Source: an uncultured Fibrobacter sp.
GTDB lineage: Bacteria; Fibrobacterota; Fibrobacteria; Fibrobacterales; Fibrobacteraceae
Length of the DNA: 64,000 bases
NCBI GenBank assembly: GCA_900313675.1
Contig: OMSO01000002.1
Location: 1 to 64,000, forward strand
Reading direction: 5' to 3'
Within the stretch, counting starts at the first letter, position 1, and each line of letters opens with the position of its first letter. A program made the position numbers and the translations under genes. This document shows positions 19,042 to 27,486 of the stretch, piece by piece. Below the pieces are notes generated by a model, which saw only the letters and a list, made by a program, of their open reading frames with translations, ran no database searches and was not told the origin of the DNA.

Positions 19042-19893
19042 ATGAGCGAGTTTAACGAATCACTTTATTTTCGCGACTTGAATCGTTACCCGACTCTTTC
19101 TCAACAAGAGGAAGAGGCCTTGTTGACGATTATCCGGACCGGCGAAACGGAGGAAATTCGTAAATCGGCCCTCCAACGGCTCATTCGGGGTAACCTTCGC
19201 TTTGTGGTCTCTGTCGCCCGCAAGTACCAGGGGCGAGGACTGGCCCTGCTGGATTTGATTAATGAAGGCAATATCGGTCTTTACAAGGCAGCCAAGCGTT
19301 TTGACATGAACAAGGATGTCAAGTTCATTTCCTATGCCGTTTGGTGGATCCGCCAGTCTATCCAGAAAGCCCTTTTTGAACAGGTGGGGTCTGTGCGTAT
19401 CCCGCCCAACAAGCTCGCTTTGGTGAATCGTTTCAAACGGGCTCTGATGCTGAACGGTGGCGATTACGCCAAGACCATGGCCATGGAAGAGTTTGCGCCC
19501 AATGAAAAGGACATCATCGAGGTCATGGAAAAGATTGTGGACATCTCCCTGGATGCCCCTATCGGTGATGATCCAGGCAGCAGTTCCGGTGCGGATTCTG
19601 TCAGCACCTTGATGGATGTTCTTGGCAACGACGGTAAGCAAGAAGAGGAAATGGAGCGAGAAGAGCGTCGCAAGATGATTGACGAAACCTTGGCCTCGCT
19701 CCCTCGTAGGGAAGAAGAAATCCTGAAGATGTTCTATGGCCTGGATACCACGGAAGACACCACTCTCAAGGATATCGGTGAAGATTTGCGTTTGAGTCGT
19801 GAAAGGGTGCGCCAGATTAAGAACAAGACCCTTAGGCGTTTGCAGAAAAGCAAGGAACACAAAGAAAAACTCTCCGACTTCCTGGAGTTGTAA
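19042..19893 (+). CDS. rpoD: Primary RNA polymerase sigma factor (short RpoD/SigA type)
   Basis: A 283-residue group 1-like sigma-70 lacking region 1.1. Region 1.2 starts at residue 8 (LYFRDLNRYPTLSQQEE), region 2 carries NLRFVVSVARKYQGRGL and the -10 recognition helix VWWIRQSI, region 3 follows, and region 4 holds the -35 recognition helix LRLSRERVRQIKNKTLRRL. Short primary sigmas of this form are usual in the Bacteroidetes-Chlorobi-Fibrobacteres group. An acidic, Ser-rich spacer with EEEMEREERR lies between regions 3 and 4. It overlaps the next gene by one base (TAATG). Confidence 0.93.
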   Translation: MSEFNESLYFRDLNRYPTLSQQEEEALLTIIRTGETEEIRKSALQRLIRGNLRFVVSVARKYQGRGLALLDLINEGNIGLYKAAKRFDMNKDVKFISYAVWWIRQSIQKALFEQVGSVRIPPNKLALVNRFKRALMLNGGDYAKTMAMEEFAPNEKDIIEVMEKIVDISLDAPIGDDPGSSSGADSVSTLMDVLGNDGKQEEEMEREERRKMIDETLASLPRREEEILKMFYGLDTTEDTTLKDIGEDLRLSRERVRQIKNKTLRRLQKSKEHKEKLSDFLEL

Positions 19894-21605
19894 TGCCTTT
19901 AGCGTCCGAGACATCGCGGAAAGCGGCATACTTATTCCTGATACTTTGCTGTCTGGCCGCTTTAGGCTTGGGCGGTTACCAGCTTTATTTGAATATGGCG
20001 CCTGCAAAGGTGGCGGTACCGGAAGTTCCTTTTGGAATCAAGGCCGGTACTGAATTTATGAAAGGCGATTCTCCCGACATGCGTGAGGAACTGGCATCAC
20101 TCCCTATCCAGACTCAAGGTGAAATCCGCCGGGCGACCGAACTGTTCCGTAGTGGGGCTTATGCCCAGGCAAACGAAATTTTCAATGCAGTGTCGCTGTT
20201 GTATCCTGAATCGGTGGTTTCCCTGTGGAACGAAACGAATACTTTGTTTGAAATGGATTCGTTGACTGATTTGGAAAGCAATCGGTTGAATTTACTGGTT
20301 GGAAAGTTGCAGGGCAAGTATCCGGAGTCTGGTCTTTCTAAGTATCTGGAAAGCCGCAAGACCTATAAGTCGGGCAACAAGACGGTGGCCCTTGAAATGG
20401 CAAAGATTGCCGTGGATCAGGCTCCAACCCTAGTGGAGGCTCGCTTGTGGTTTGCTCGCCTGTTGAAGGAGAACAATCGCTTGCCTCAGGCAATAGAAGA
20501 AGCTCGTACGTCTATAAGCCTTTCGGCAGGGAACGAACCTCGAGGTTATGAATTTTTAGCTCGTCTTTTCCATGATCAGGGGAATCTGGACAGCTGTTCG
20601 TCGCTACTGGATTATGGCTTGACTCAGTACCCCTTGGATGCGGAACTTATGCTTTTGCGGGGGTACCTGTGGGAGTACCAGGGTCGTTACGATGATGCAG
20701 AAAAGATTTACCAGCGAATTCTGGCCTTTAGGCCTGATTTCGAAGGGGCTGCACTTGCCCTTTCTACCGTTGGCGAAAAGACGGTTCCTGGAGCAGGTGG
20801 TGGTAAAATTTCTCCTATGGACCGCTCCCAGCTGGCACGGGAAATCCTTGAGCCCTTGGTTGAAAAGTATCCAGAAAACATGCCTTTGCGAGAGGCTCTT
20901 GGGCTTGCTTATTTGAAAGGTCGCGACTACGATCGTGCCCGTATGCAGTTCCGCGAGATACAGAACAGGGATCCGGAGTATCCGGATATCCAACAGCGCA
21001 TTCAGGAATGCAATGTGACTCGTCCGTCGCTCCCTACACAGGGGACAGGACTTGCGGCAGACTTGAATCGGGCCGTGGATAGCTTGCGAGAGTCCGTTGC
21101 TCCTTCATCAACCCACGATTTTTCCACAATGCTCGGCCATTACCTTGTTCGTTACGGTGCGTCTCCTGCTGAGTTTTTCAAGAAATACGACATCAAGAAT
21201 TTTAGGCCTGTGAAGAAAAATGTTTGGCAGGAATCCTTCTACGACGCTCCCTACAAGCACACCTATACGGTGGTGTTCGATTCCTTGAATCGTTTTCGTG
21301 AGGTTCATGTGGTCGTTTACGATTCTTCCAACACGTCTAATCACTTGGGGCTTGCTCCAGAGGTTTTCACCAGGTTCCTCAAACAGAATTCAAGGATTTC
21401 TGGTATCGGAAACAGTACCGGTGAGACGGATTGCGGGGAAGACCTGGTGATTGATGCTGCGGTCTGGGAAACTCAAGATAATTTTGAAATTCTTGCTCGA
21501 TTTGTCGGGACGCCTAAAGAAATCCGCATGGTCCGTTTCGACAAGTCCGTTCTCCCGGCTGGCCTCAAACTCTGTGACTACAGCACGTACCTGAAAGAGT
21601 TCTGA
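19893..21605 (+). CDS. Membrane-anchored TPR protein
   Basis: A 570-residue protein with one N-terminal membrane segment (residues 10-33) and the rest outside the cytoplasm or periplasmic. TPR-like helices occupy roughly residues 75-345 (for example RATELFRSGAYAQANEIF, LREALGLAYLKGRDYDRARMQF). The C-terminal 180 residues are mixed alpha/beta and unrecognised. It begins at the stop of the sigma factor gene, so its expression is coupled to a core gene. A scaffold role in the envelope is likely; the partner is unknown. Confidence 0.8.
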   Translation: MPLASETSRKAAYLFLILCCLAALGLGGYQLYLNMAPAKVAVPEVPFGIKAGTEFMKGDSPDMREELASLPIQTQGEIRRATELFRSGAYAQANEIFNAVSLLYPESVVSLWNETNTLFEMDSLTDLESNRLNLLVGKLQGKYPESGLSKYLESRKTYKSGNKTVALEMAKIAVDQAPTLVEARLWFARLLKENNRLPQAIEEARTSISLSAGNEPRGYEFLARLFHDQGNLDSCSSLLDYGLTQYPLDAELMLLRGYLWEYQGRYDDAEKIYQRILAFRPDFEGAALALSTVGEKTVPGAGGGKISPMDRSQLAREILEPLVEKYPENMPLREALGLAYLKGRDYDRARMQFREIQNRDPEYPDIQQRIQECNVTRPSLPTQGTGLAADLNRAVDSLRESVAPSSTHDFSTMLGHYLVRYGASPAEFFKKYDIKNFRPVKKNVWQESFYDAPYKHTYTVVFDSLNRFREVHVVVYDSSNTSNHLGLAPEVFTRFLKQNSRISGIGNSTGETDCGEDLVIDAAVWETQDNFEILARFVGTPKEIRMVRFDKSVLPAGLKLCDYSTYLKEF

Positions 21606-21650
21606 GTTGTGAGTTCTGAGTTGCGGGTAATGAGACATTAGACTGATAAC
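21604..21650. repeat. GAGTTGTGAGTT-type intergenic repeat words
   Basis: GAGTTGTGAGTTCTGAGTTGC and following words match the style of the repeats at 30827-30860 (GAGTTGTGAGTAATGAGTTG) and 44182-44215. Confidence 0.45.
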
Positions 21651-21698
21651 TAGCCAGTTTTCCCCCTTCTTCTCGTCTATTTTTGTATCTTTAGTCCT

Positions 21699-23609
21699 AT
21701 GCTTCGCTTCCGCTACATGGCATTAGTCTTGCTCGCCCTTTTCCTCGAGGGCTGCACCTGCTGTGCTTACTTGAACCACATGTTCAATGCGGAACGCTTG
21801 TATGATGAGGCGGGTGAACTTCGGGAAGCTCGGCTAGACAGCATTCCCGATGAAACGGCGTCTAGCCCTGGAGCTGAAGAACGCCAGAAATACGACAAGA
21901 TTATCGAGAAAGGTTCCAGAGTTTTGGAACGCTTCCCCAACAACAAGAAGCGTACGGCCGAAGCGGTTTTCTTGATAGGCGAGTCTTTTCGTCACAAGGG
22001 AGAATGGGGAAAGGCCATAGTCAAGTACGATGAGTACGAGCGGTATTTTGCCGATTACGACTCCATGCGGGCTGTTGAATACCAACGGGCCTACTGCCTT
22101 TATCGCAATCACGAATACAATATCAGCCGTTTTGCTCTGGAACCGGTGATTGCAAGTAAGAACCACCCGTACTATTTTCAGGGCTTGAACCTGCTTTCGC
22201 TTTTAGACGAACAGTCGGAATTTCCGGATCAGGCCATTGCCGCTCTGGAAGCAGTTCTTGCAGATACGGCAGGAACACCCTTTATGCGGGGTAAGGCCCA
22301 TTTCCGTCTGGCCGGTCTTTATTTCAAGAAAGAAGATTGGGCAAAATCCAGGGAACACTATACGGCCAAGGAAATTCAGGAACTGAATGTTCGGGAACGG
22401 CAGACTGCCGGTGAGCAGGCGGCGGAGTGCTTAGTAAACCAGAAAGAATACCTGAAGGCCGCCGACGAATACAAGGCTCTTTTCAAGAATCCCGATTACG
22501 AGCAGAAACAGCCGGAGTACTTAGTCCGCCTGGGGGAGGTGACCCTGATGGCGGAGCGCTACCCCGACGCCTTCATTATATTGCGCAAGGTAAATTCGGA
22601 TTATCCCAAAACGCAGTATGCGGCCCGTAGCTACTACAATATGGGTGATTACGAGCAACAGAAAACCTTGAATTATGAGCAGGCCGTTATTTATTACGAC
22701 AGCAGTTATAGTTCCCTGAATTACTGTGATTGGGCACAAAAAAGTCGGACTTTAAGCGAAGCGCTTAAGCGCTTGATTGCCATGCGAAATATGAACGATT
22801 CGCTGAAGAAGGATTCTGTTCCTAATGTGGAAAATTTCTTTGGAACGGAATTCCAGATAGCGGAACTGTTCTTATTTAAGCTTGACCAAGTGGATAGTGC
22901 GGTAAATAGGCTGACGGGTATCATTGAGAATTCCAATGACTCCGCGCGGGTGATGCTTGCCACGTATGCTCGGGCATTTATTTACGACGAGTACAAGGGT
23001 GACGAAGATACCGCCGAAGAACTTTACAAGGAAATCATCGAAAAATATCCGGGTACGGAATATGCCAAGCAAGCTCAGGCGAACCTGGGTATGCGGGTGA
23101 CCATCAAGACCCGTGACGACGAGGCAAAGGAACGGTATTTGCAGGCGGAAAGCCTATGGACGGTGGCGTCGGAAGTGCCGCTGGACCAGATGGAACAGGT
23201 GGATTCGGCATACGCTACGGCCTTTACCGCGTTTGACAGCTTGTACAGGGATTATCCCGATACCGAATCGGGTGTTCAGGCCCTTTATATGAAGTTCGTG
23301 TATTTCCAGATGGATCCGGAGCGAGGAGACAGTGTCGGAGTTGTCTTGAATGAATTGCGTTCAAAACACAGGGATACCCCTTGGGGAAAATACGCCGCCA
23401 AGGTTCTGGACCATAGGCTTGCCATTACCGATTCCGAAATAGAACGGCTTCGCAGGCGTGTTCAACAGAGCATAGAACACATTGACCAGATGTCTGCCCA
23501 GTATCACGAGTCAATTAACAAGAAGCCCGAAGAAAAGAAGGCTGAGGTCAAGAGCAAGGAAGATGAAATCCTTGAGAACACCTACAACAGCATGTATGAC
23601 TTCGAGTAA
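21699..23609 (+). CDS. TPR lipoprotein, BamD/tol-pal-like repeats
   Basis: A 636-residue lipoprotein (lipobox LEGC, Cys 19) built of many TPR units. Early ones read like the outer-membrane lipoprotein repeats of BamD and YbgF type (VLERFPNNKKRTAEAVFLIGESFRHKGEWGKA; LYKEIIEKYPGTEYAKQAQANLG). A charged coiled-coil stretch closes the protein. It is followed, with 14 bases of overlap, by rlpA. A role in outer-membrane or cell-wall assembly is likely from repeat type and neighbour; it is too long to be BamD itself. Confidence 0.82.
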   Translation: MLRFRYMALVLLALFLEGCTCCAYLNHMFNAERLYDEAGELREARLDSIPDETASSPGAEERQKYDKIIEKGSRVLERFPNNKKRTAEAVFLIGESFRHKGEWGKAIVKYDEYERYFADYDSMRAVEYQRAYCLYRNHEYNISRFALEPVIASKNHPYYFQGLNLLSLLDEQSEFPDQAIAALEAVLADTAGTPFMRGKAHFRLAGLYFKKEDWAKSREHYTAKEIQELNVRERQTAGEQAAECLVNQKEYLKAADEYKALFKNPDYEQKQPEYLVRLGEVTLMAERYPDAFIILRKVNSDYPKTQYAARSYYNMGDYEQQKTLNYEQAVIYYDSSYSSLNYCDWAQKSRTLSEALKRLIAMRNMNDSLKKDSVPNVENFFGTEFQIAELFLFKLDQVDSAVNRLTGIIENSNDSARVMLATYARAFIYDEYKGDEDTAEELYKEIIEKYPGTEYAKQAQANLGMRVTIKTRDDEAKERYLQAESLWTVASEVPLDQMEQVDSAYATAFTAFDSLYRDYPDTESGVQALYMKFVYFQMDPERGDSVGVVLNELRSKHRDTPWGKYAAKVLDHRLAITDSEIERLRRRVQQSIEHIDQMSAQYHESINKKPEEKKAEVKSKEDEILENTYNSMYDFE

Positions 23610-24060
23610 GTTGGGTGTGCGGTTACGGCTGTCGCTGTGGGCTTTGTGCGTCGGACTTGCATTTGTTTTGTCGGGCTGTGCGGCTGCCAATGCGAAAATT
23701 GCTTCCCGAAAGGGTTATGTGCGTTTTCCTGAAAAACATTACGCCTCTAAGGAAAAAGCGGAAATCGGAACCAAACTTCAAGGCGAAGCTAGCTATTACG
23801 GCCCGGGATTCCATGGAAAAAAGACTGCCAGCGGCGAAATTTTTAACCAGAACGATTACACTTGTGCCCACAAGTCCCTGCCCTTCGGCACAAAACTGAA
23901 GGTGGTTCGGGACGATACGGGGGCTTCGGTGGTGGTACGGGTCAATGACCGTGGGCCCTATGTGGACGGTCGAATTTTAGACTTGAGTGTGGCCGCCGGC
24001 AAGGATATCGGCCTTGACAAGGTGGGTCACGCCAAGGTTACTGCCACGGTGATTGAATAA
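23596..24060 (+). CDS. rlpA: RlpA-like septal lytic transglycosylase lipoprotein
   Basis: RlpA cleaves denuded peptidoglycan glycan strands and acts at the division septum. The protein (154 residues from ATG 23596) has a lipobox (LSGC) and a complete double-psi beta-barrel: GEASYYGPGFHGKKTASGE, AHKSLPFGTKLKV, VVRVNDRGPYVDGRILDLS, with the conserved His and Asp of the active site. No SPOR domain follows, so it is a short form. The start inside the end of the TPR gene is chosen because the signal peptide begins there. Confidence 0.92.
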   Translation: MTSSKLGVRLRLSLWALCVGLAFVLSGCAAANAKIASRKGYVRFPEKHYASKEKAEIGTKLQGEASYYGPGFHGKKTASGEIFNQNDYTCAHKSLPFGTKLKVVRDDTGASVVVRVNDRGPYVDGRILDLSVAAGKDIGLDKVGHAKVTATVIE

Positions 24061-24114
24061 AAATACGCAAAATGTCACTTTTTGACATACTGCAGATTCT
24101 ATATTTACCTGCAC

Positions 24115-24146
24115 AGAAAGACACTTTCTTGTTTGTGTGTCTTTCT
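24115..24146. terminator. Hairpin after rlpA, possible terminator
   Basis: AGAAAGACAC and GTGTCTTTCT form a perfect ten-pair stem with a 12-base loop. It is followed by TAAAGG rather than a T-run, so termination is uncertain. A TGTCA...TGACA pair at 24073-24087 lies just upstream. Confidence 0.45.
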
Positions 24147-24152
24147 AAAGGG

Positions 24153-24306
24153 CACCTCTAAAAAATGCTTTGGTTAAGAAAATTTGAGCGAAACCGAGTG
24201 CAGGCAGGAACGAAAAGTGGCGAATACTGGAGGTCTTTGCCACTTTGAGTGACGAAACTGCACGATGTGTTGTAGCCAAATTTTTGAAAATGAATTTTTA
24301 GAGGTG
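24153..24306. mobile_element. MITE-like palindromic element, 154 bp
   Basis: The ends are perfect inverted repeats of 12 bp (CACCTCTAAAAA / TTTTTAGAGGTG), with AAAATTTG matched further in (24178 and inverted near 24280). The middle also pairs: GTGCAG with CTGCAC and AAAGTGGC with GCCACTTT around a loop near 24230. The element could therefore fold as one long hairpin, as non-autonomous transposon derivatives do. It encodes no protein and I see no clear target-site duplication. Confidence 0.65.
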
Positions 24307-24326
24307 ACCAAAAAAAAGAGGTCAGT

Positions 24327-24554
24327 ATGAATCGTAAGTATCGTGGTGAAAATAAAGCCCACTCCGTTGAACTCCCTGAAAAATCCCCCTGGGATTCCGG
24401 TTTTTCCATATTCCGGCGCCGTATCAACGAACAGCTCCAGCTGGGCGGGGTAGATAGCAGTTTTGTAGATGACGATATGCTTTTGCCCTTTTACCGTGCC
24501 GGCGAAAGCGAAATCTATGTGCTGGGCGCTCTCGGCTGCCCTGTAGGGGTGTGA
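24327..24554 (+). CDS. Small hypothetical protein, 75 residues
   Basis: A 75-residue protein (SPWDSGFSIFRRRINEQLQLGG in the middle) with no signal peptide or recognised family. The start is well supported by AGAGGT seven bases upstream, and it begins 20 bases after the MITE-like element, whose end may therefore supply part of its leader. It ends exactly where the convergent gene ends. Confidence 0.6.
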   Translation: MNRKYRGENKAHSVELPEKSPWDSGFSIFRRRINEQLQLGGVDSSFVDDDMLLPFYRAGESEIYVLGALGCPVGV

Positions 24555-25394
24555 TTACTTACGGTTTACGCGGAACAGCAGCTGGAATGAATTCATCACG
24601 TGGTTGTGATGGTAGTAATCCTCGTAGTCTTCTTCGCCTTCCATGTCATCGCCAGAAGCAATAGCAAGGATTTGCCATTTCAGGGCTAGCCCGACGTAGG
24701 TCCTTTCCGAAACCTTCCAGTCCTTTCCGATTTCGAGATTCATGGCGAAGGCGAACCAGTCCTTGCTTTGGCTATTGTCGCGAATGTCAAAGTAGTAAGG
24801 GTCGTCCAGTAAAATGATTCCCATCAGTAGGTCGGCATTGATGAATGTCCCGCCCATAAAGGAATCTGGCTTGCTGTGCAGCCAAGGGAAGAACGTGATT
24901 CCTGCGCCACCCATGATGGTTGTTGTTTCAAAGTCGTTACCAAAGGCGTCGTTGTCGTTTCCGCTTTTCTGGTAATATCCGCCGTTGAGTACGGGCCGCT
25001 CCCGAATCCCGTTTTCCAAATCGTACTCTCCGTTGGTTATGGAAAAGTCGAAAATTCCATGGACGGCGATAAGCTCCTTGAAGAGAAAGCCTAACGAAAG
25101 TTCCCCTGCGATACCCGCCCCGGTACCGTCATACTGGGTGTGTTCGTCGTAATAGCGGTGGTCGTAATAGATGTAGGAGTAATCAAATCCTAAACCGCCG
25201 TTCAGGTAGAAACTGCTCCGCCTTTTGGGGCGTTTTTCTTTTGCAGATTGGTCGGGTTTGTCCTGGGCTTGCAGAGCCTCCGCCTGCGCAGGAGTCACCA
25301 CCTGAATCACATAAACGGTGTCCTGGGCAAAAGCAGTACCGCCGGCGAGAAATATCGCCATAGCAAAAAGAATTGTATACCAAATCTTTCTCAT
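24555..25394 (-). CDS. Outer-membrane beta-barrel-like protein
   Basis: A 279-residue exported protein with signal peptide ending GTAFA. A basic, Pro/Gln-rich linker (residues 35-60) precedes alternating aromatic strands typical of an OmpA- or OmpW-like barrel (FYLNGGLGFDYSYIYY ... GIAGELSLGFLF ... FAFAMNLEIG), ending LLFRVNRK. A cluster of Asp/Glu/Tyr/His lies near residues 250-265. Function unknown. Confidence 0.75.
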   Translation of the reverse strand: MRKIWYTILFAMAIFLAGGTAFAQDTVYVIQVVTPAQAEALQAQDKPDQSAKEKRPKRRSSFYLNGGLGFDYSYIYYDHRYYDEHTQYDGTGAGIAGELSLGFLFKELIAVHGIFDFSITNGEYDLENGIRERPVLNGGYYQKSGNDNDAFGNDFETTTIMGGAGITFFPWLHSKPDSFMGGTFINADLLMGIILLDDPYYFDIRDNSQSKDWFAFAMNLEIGKDWKVSERTYVGLALKWQILAIASGDDMEGEEDYEDYYHHNHVMNSFQLLFRVNRK

Positions 25395-25430
25395 GTACCC
25401 CTACACTTCCTGGAAAGATAGAACAAAAAT

Positions 25431-26336
25431 CTATTTGGCCTTGTAGCTTACAAAACGAATGTTGTCGCAATAATCCTTGTGGGCGCCCGTAAATTCCAGC
25501 CAGGGGTAGTTTGCGGCTTCGTTTTTCAGGACGTCGGCCTGTTCCGAACCGATTTCCAGAAGAATGCTTGCGCCAGTGTTCATCTTGCCTTCGGTCTGGG
25601 AAAGCAGCTTGCGCACCAGGTCAAGTCCGTCGGGCCCGCCGTACAGCGCCAGCGCCGGGTCGAACTTGTCCACCTCTGGCTGGAGCTTGCCCTTTTCTCC
25701 GTCGGGGATGTAGGGGAGGTTCGCTATCAGGCAGTCTATCTTTGTGGAGGCTTCGCCGAACACATCGCCGGTGGCCTTCTTGATTGCCTCGAGTGTAACG
25801 GCGTCCAGCAGGTCGCCTTTGGCAAAGTTGAGCGTGTCGTCTAGTCCGTTGGCCTGTGCGTTTTCACGGGCCAGGGCCAGGGCGTCATCGGAAATGTCGG
25901 TGGCAAGAACCTTTGCGCCTTCGATTTCTTTAGCGCAGGCGATGGCGATGGCCCCTGTGCCAGTCCCGATTTCCACGACAAAAGGATTCTCGATTCCTTT
26001 CAGGGCGTCTTTCGCCATATCTACCAGGGATTCGGTCTCCGGGCGTGGAATCAGGGCCCGAGGGTCACACTTGATGACAAACCCGCGAAAACTGGTATCG
26101 CCGATAATGTGCTGTAAGGGTTCCCGATTTCCACGGCGGGCCACCAGCGGGCGCAAAGTATCCAGTTCTGCAGGGGTCAGGGGCTTCTCGAAATTCAGGT
26201 ACAGGTCCATACGGTTCTTCATCTTGAGACCGTGGCTGATGATGTACTGGGCGTCCAGCAGCGGGTCGGGCACACCCTTCTTTTCGAAGAATACCTTGGT
26301 GCGGTTCAAGATTTCAAGCACTGTCATCTGCGGCAT
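25431..26336 (-). CDS. prmC: Release factor glutamine methyltransferase PrmC
   Basis: PrmC methylates the glutamine of the GGQ loop in peptide release factors and sits directly after prfA here. It has the SAM-binding loop VEIGTGTGAIAIACA and the family motif as ANLPYIP; most members have NPPY, so the first proline is replaced by leucine. GGPDGLDLVRKLL follows. The start is unclear: ATG 26336 and ATG 26327 are ordinary choices, but the frame is open back to ATG 26372, which overlaps the prfA stop (TAATG) and would add a leader translated from a family A palindrome (EMPGQAGHDN). Confidence 0.93.
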   Translation of the reverse strand: MPQMTVLEILNRTKVFFEKKGVPDPLLDAQYIISHGLKMKNRMDLYLNFEKPLTPAELDTLRPLVARRGNREPLQHIIGDTSFRGFVIKCDPRALIPRPETESLVDMAKDALKGIENPFVVEIGTGTGAIAIACAKEIEGAKVLATDISDDALALARENAQANGLDDTLNFAKGDLLDAVTLEAIKKATGDVFGEASTKIDCLIANLPYIPDGEKGKLQPEVDKFDPALALYGGPDGLDLVRKLLSQTEGKMNTGASILLEIGSEQADVLKNEAANYPWLEFTGAHKDYCDNIRFVSYKAK

Positions 26337-26341
26337 TTTAT

Positions 26342-26370
26342 TGTCATGCCCGGCTTGACCGGGCATCTCC
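26342..26370. repeat. Family A stem-loop at the prfA-prmC junction
   Basis: TGTCATGCCCGG and CCGGGCATCTCC enclose a short loop (CTTGA). The arms differ from those in uvrB but pair perfectly. It lies exactly between the prfA stop and the likely prmC start. Confidence 0.85.
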
Positions 26371-26371
26371 A

Positions 26372-27439
26372 TTACGCGTTAAACTTCCCCAGTTTCTCTT
26401 GGGCGTTGGCCATCTGGAGTCCGTTGATGATTTCGTCCAGGTCGCCGGTGATGACCTTGTCCAGGTTGTACAGCGTGAGGCCAATGCGGTGGTCGGTGAC
26501 GCGGTTCTGCGGAAAATTGTAGGTGCGGATTTTGGCACTGCGGTCGCCGGTACCCACCAGGGCCTTGCGGCTGGCCGCTTCTTCTTGTTCCTTCTTCGCG
26601 ATCACGGCGTCTAGAATCTTGGAACGGAGCATTTCCATGGCGTGAAGTCTGTTCTGCAACTGGCTGCGTTCCGTCTGGCAGCTCACCACCACGCCGGTGG
26701 GAATGTGGGTGAGGCGGACGGCGGAGTCCGTCTTGTTGATGTACTGACCGCCAGCACCCGAAGAGCGGTAGGTGTCCATGTGGATGTCCGCTTCGCGGAT
26801 TTCTACATCTACTTCTTCGGCTTCGGGGAGAATAGCTACCGTCGCAGCAGAGGTATGCACGCGTCCCTGGGCTTCGGTTTCGGGCACGCGCTGCACGCGG
26901 TGCACGCCGCTTTCGAATTTCAAGGTCCCATAGACGCTGTCGCCTTCGATGAACACCCGGATTTCCTTGTAGCCGCCCACGGTACCTTCGCTGGCGTCCT
27001 GGATGGTCATTTTCCAGCCCATGCGGCTGCAATAGCCTTGGTACATGCGGAACAGGTCGCCAGCAAAGAGGGCCGACTCGTCACCGCCGGTACCGCCACG
27101 GATTTCGAGAGTGGCGTTGCGGTAGTCCCAGGGGTCCTTGGGGACCATCAGAATCTGCAGTTCGTCGGTGACGCCGGGCAGTTTCTTTTCGATGTCCGAA
27201 AGTTCGGACTTGGCCAGGGCCACCATTTCGGGGTCGGAATCGCCAAGAGCCGCTTTCCATTCTTCTTGGTCATTAAGCATCTGCAGGTATTCCTTGGCCT
27301 TTGCCACGGCCTTTTCGATACCCTTGTACTGCTTGTGGATCTTGTTATAACGGGCCTGGTCGGCTAGAACCTCTGGGTTCCCCAGTTCCGATTCCAGTTC
27401 CTCGTACTTTTCAATCAGTTTTTTTGCCTTGTCTTTCAT
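26372..27439 (-). CDS. prfA: Peptide chain release factor 1
   Basis: RF1 reads UAA and UAG stop codons. The protein (355 residues from ATG 27439; a TTG three codons upstream is possible) has the stop-codon-reading PxT motif as PET in VHRVQRVPETEAQGR and the catalytic GGQ in SSGAGGQYINKTDSA, which marks it as RF1 rather than RF2. The C-terminal domain (NFPQNRVTDHRIGLT) is complete. It heads a two-gene unit with prmC, which modifies this GGQ glutamine. Confidence 0.97.
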   Translation of the reverse strand: MKDKAKKLIEKYEELESELGNPEVLADQARYNKIHKQYKGIEKAVAKAKEYLQMLNDQEEWKAALGDSDPEMVALAKSELSDIEKKLPGVTDELQILMVPKDPWDYRNATLEIRGGTGGDESALFAGDLFRMYQGYCSRMGWKMTIQDASEGTVGGYKEIRVFIEGDSVYGTLKFESGVHRVQRVPETEAQGRVHTSAATVAILPEAEEVDVEIREADIHMDTYRSSGAGGQYINKTDSAVRLTHIPTGVVVSCQTERSQLQNRLHAMEMLRSKILDAVIAKKEQEEAASRKALVGTGDRSAKIRTYNFPQNRVTDHRIGLTLYNLDKVITGDLDEIINGLQMANAQEKLGKFNA

Positions 27440-27486
27440 CGGGCACAAATGTAGAAAAAAGGACGGTAAATTCTATATTGTCCTCT

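Noticed and set aside
24073-24109. TTGACA and TATATT boxes after rlpA as a promoter
   Set aside because: The spacing is about 12-13 bases, too short for a sigma-70 promoter; TTGACA is also part of the TGTCA/TGACA hairpin.
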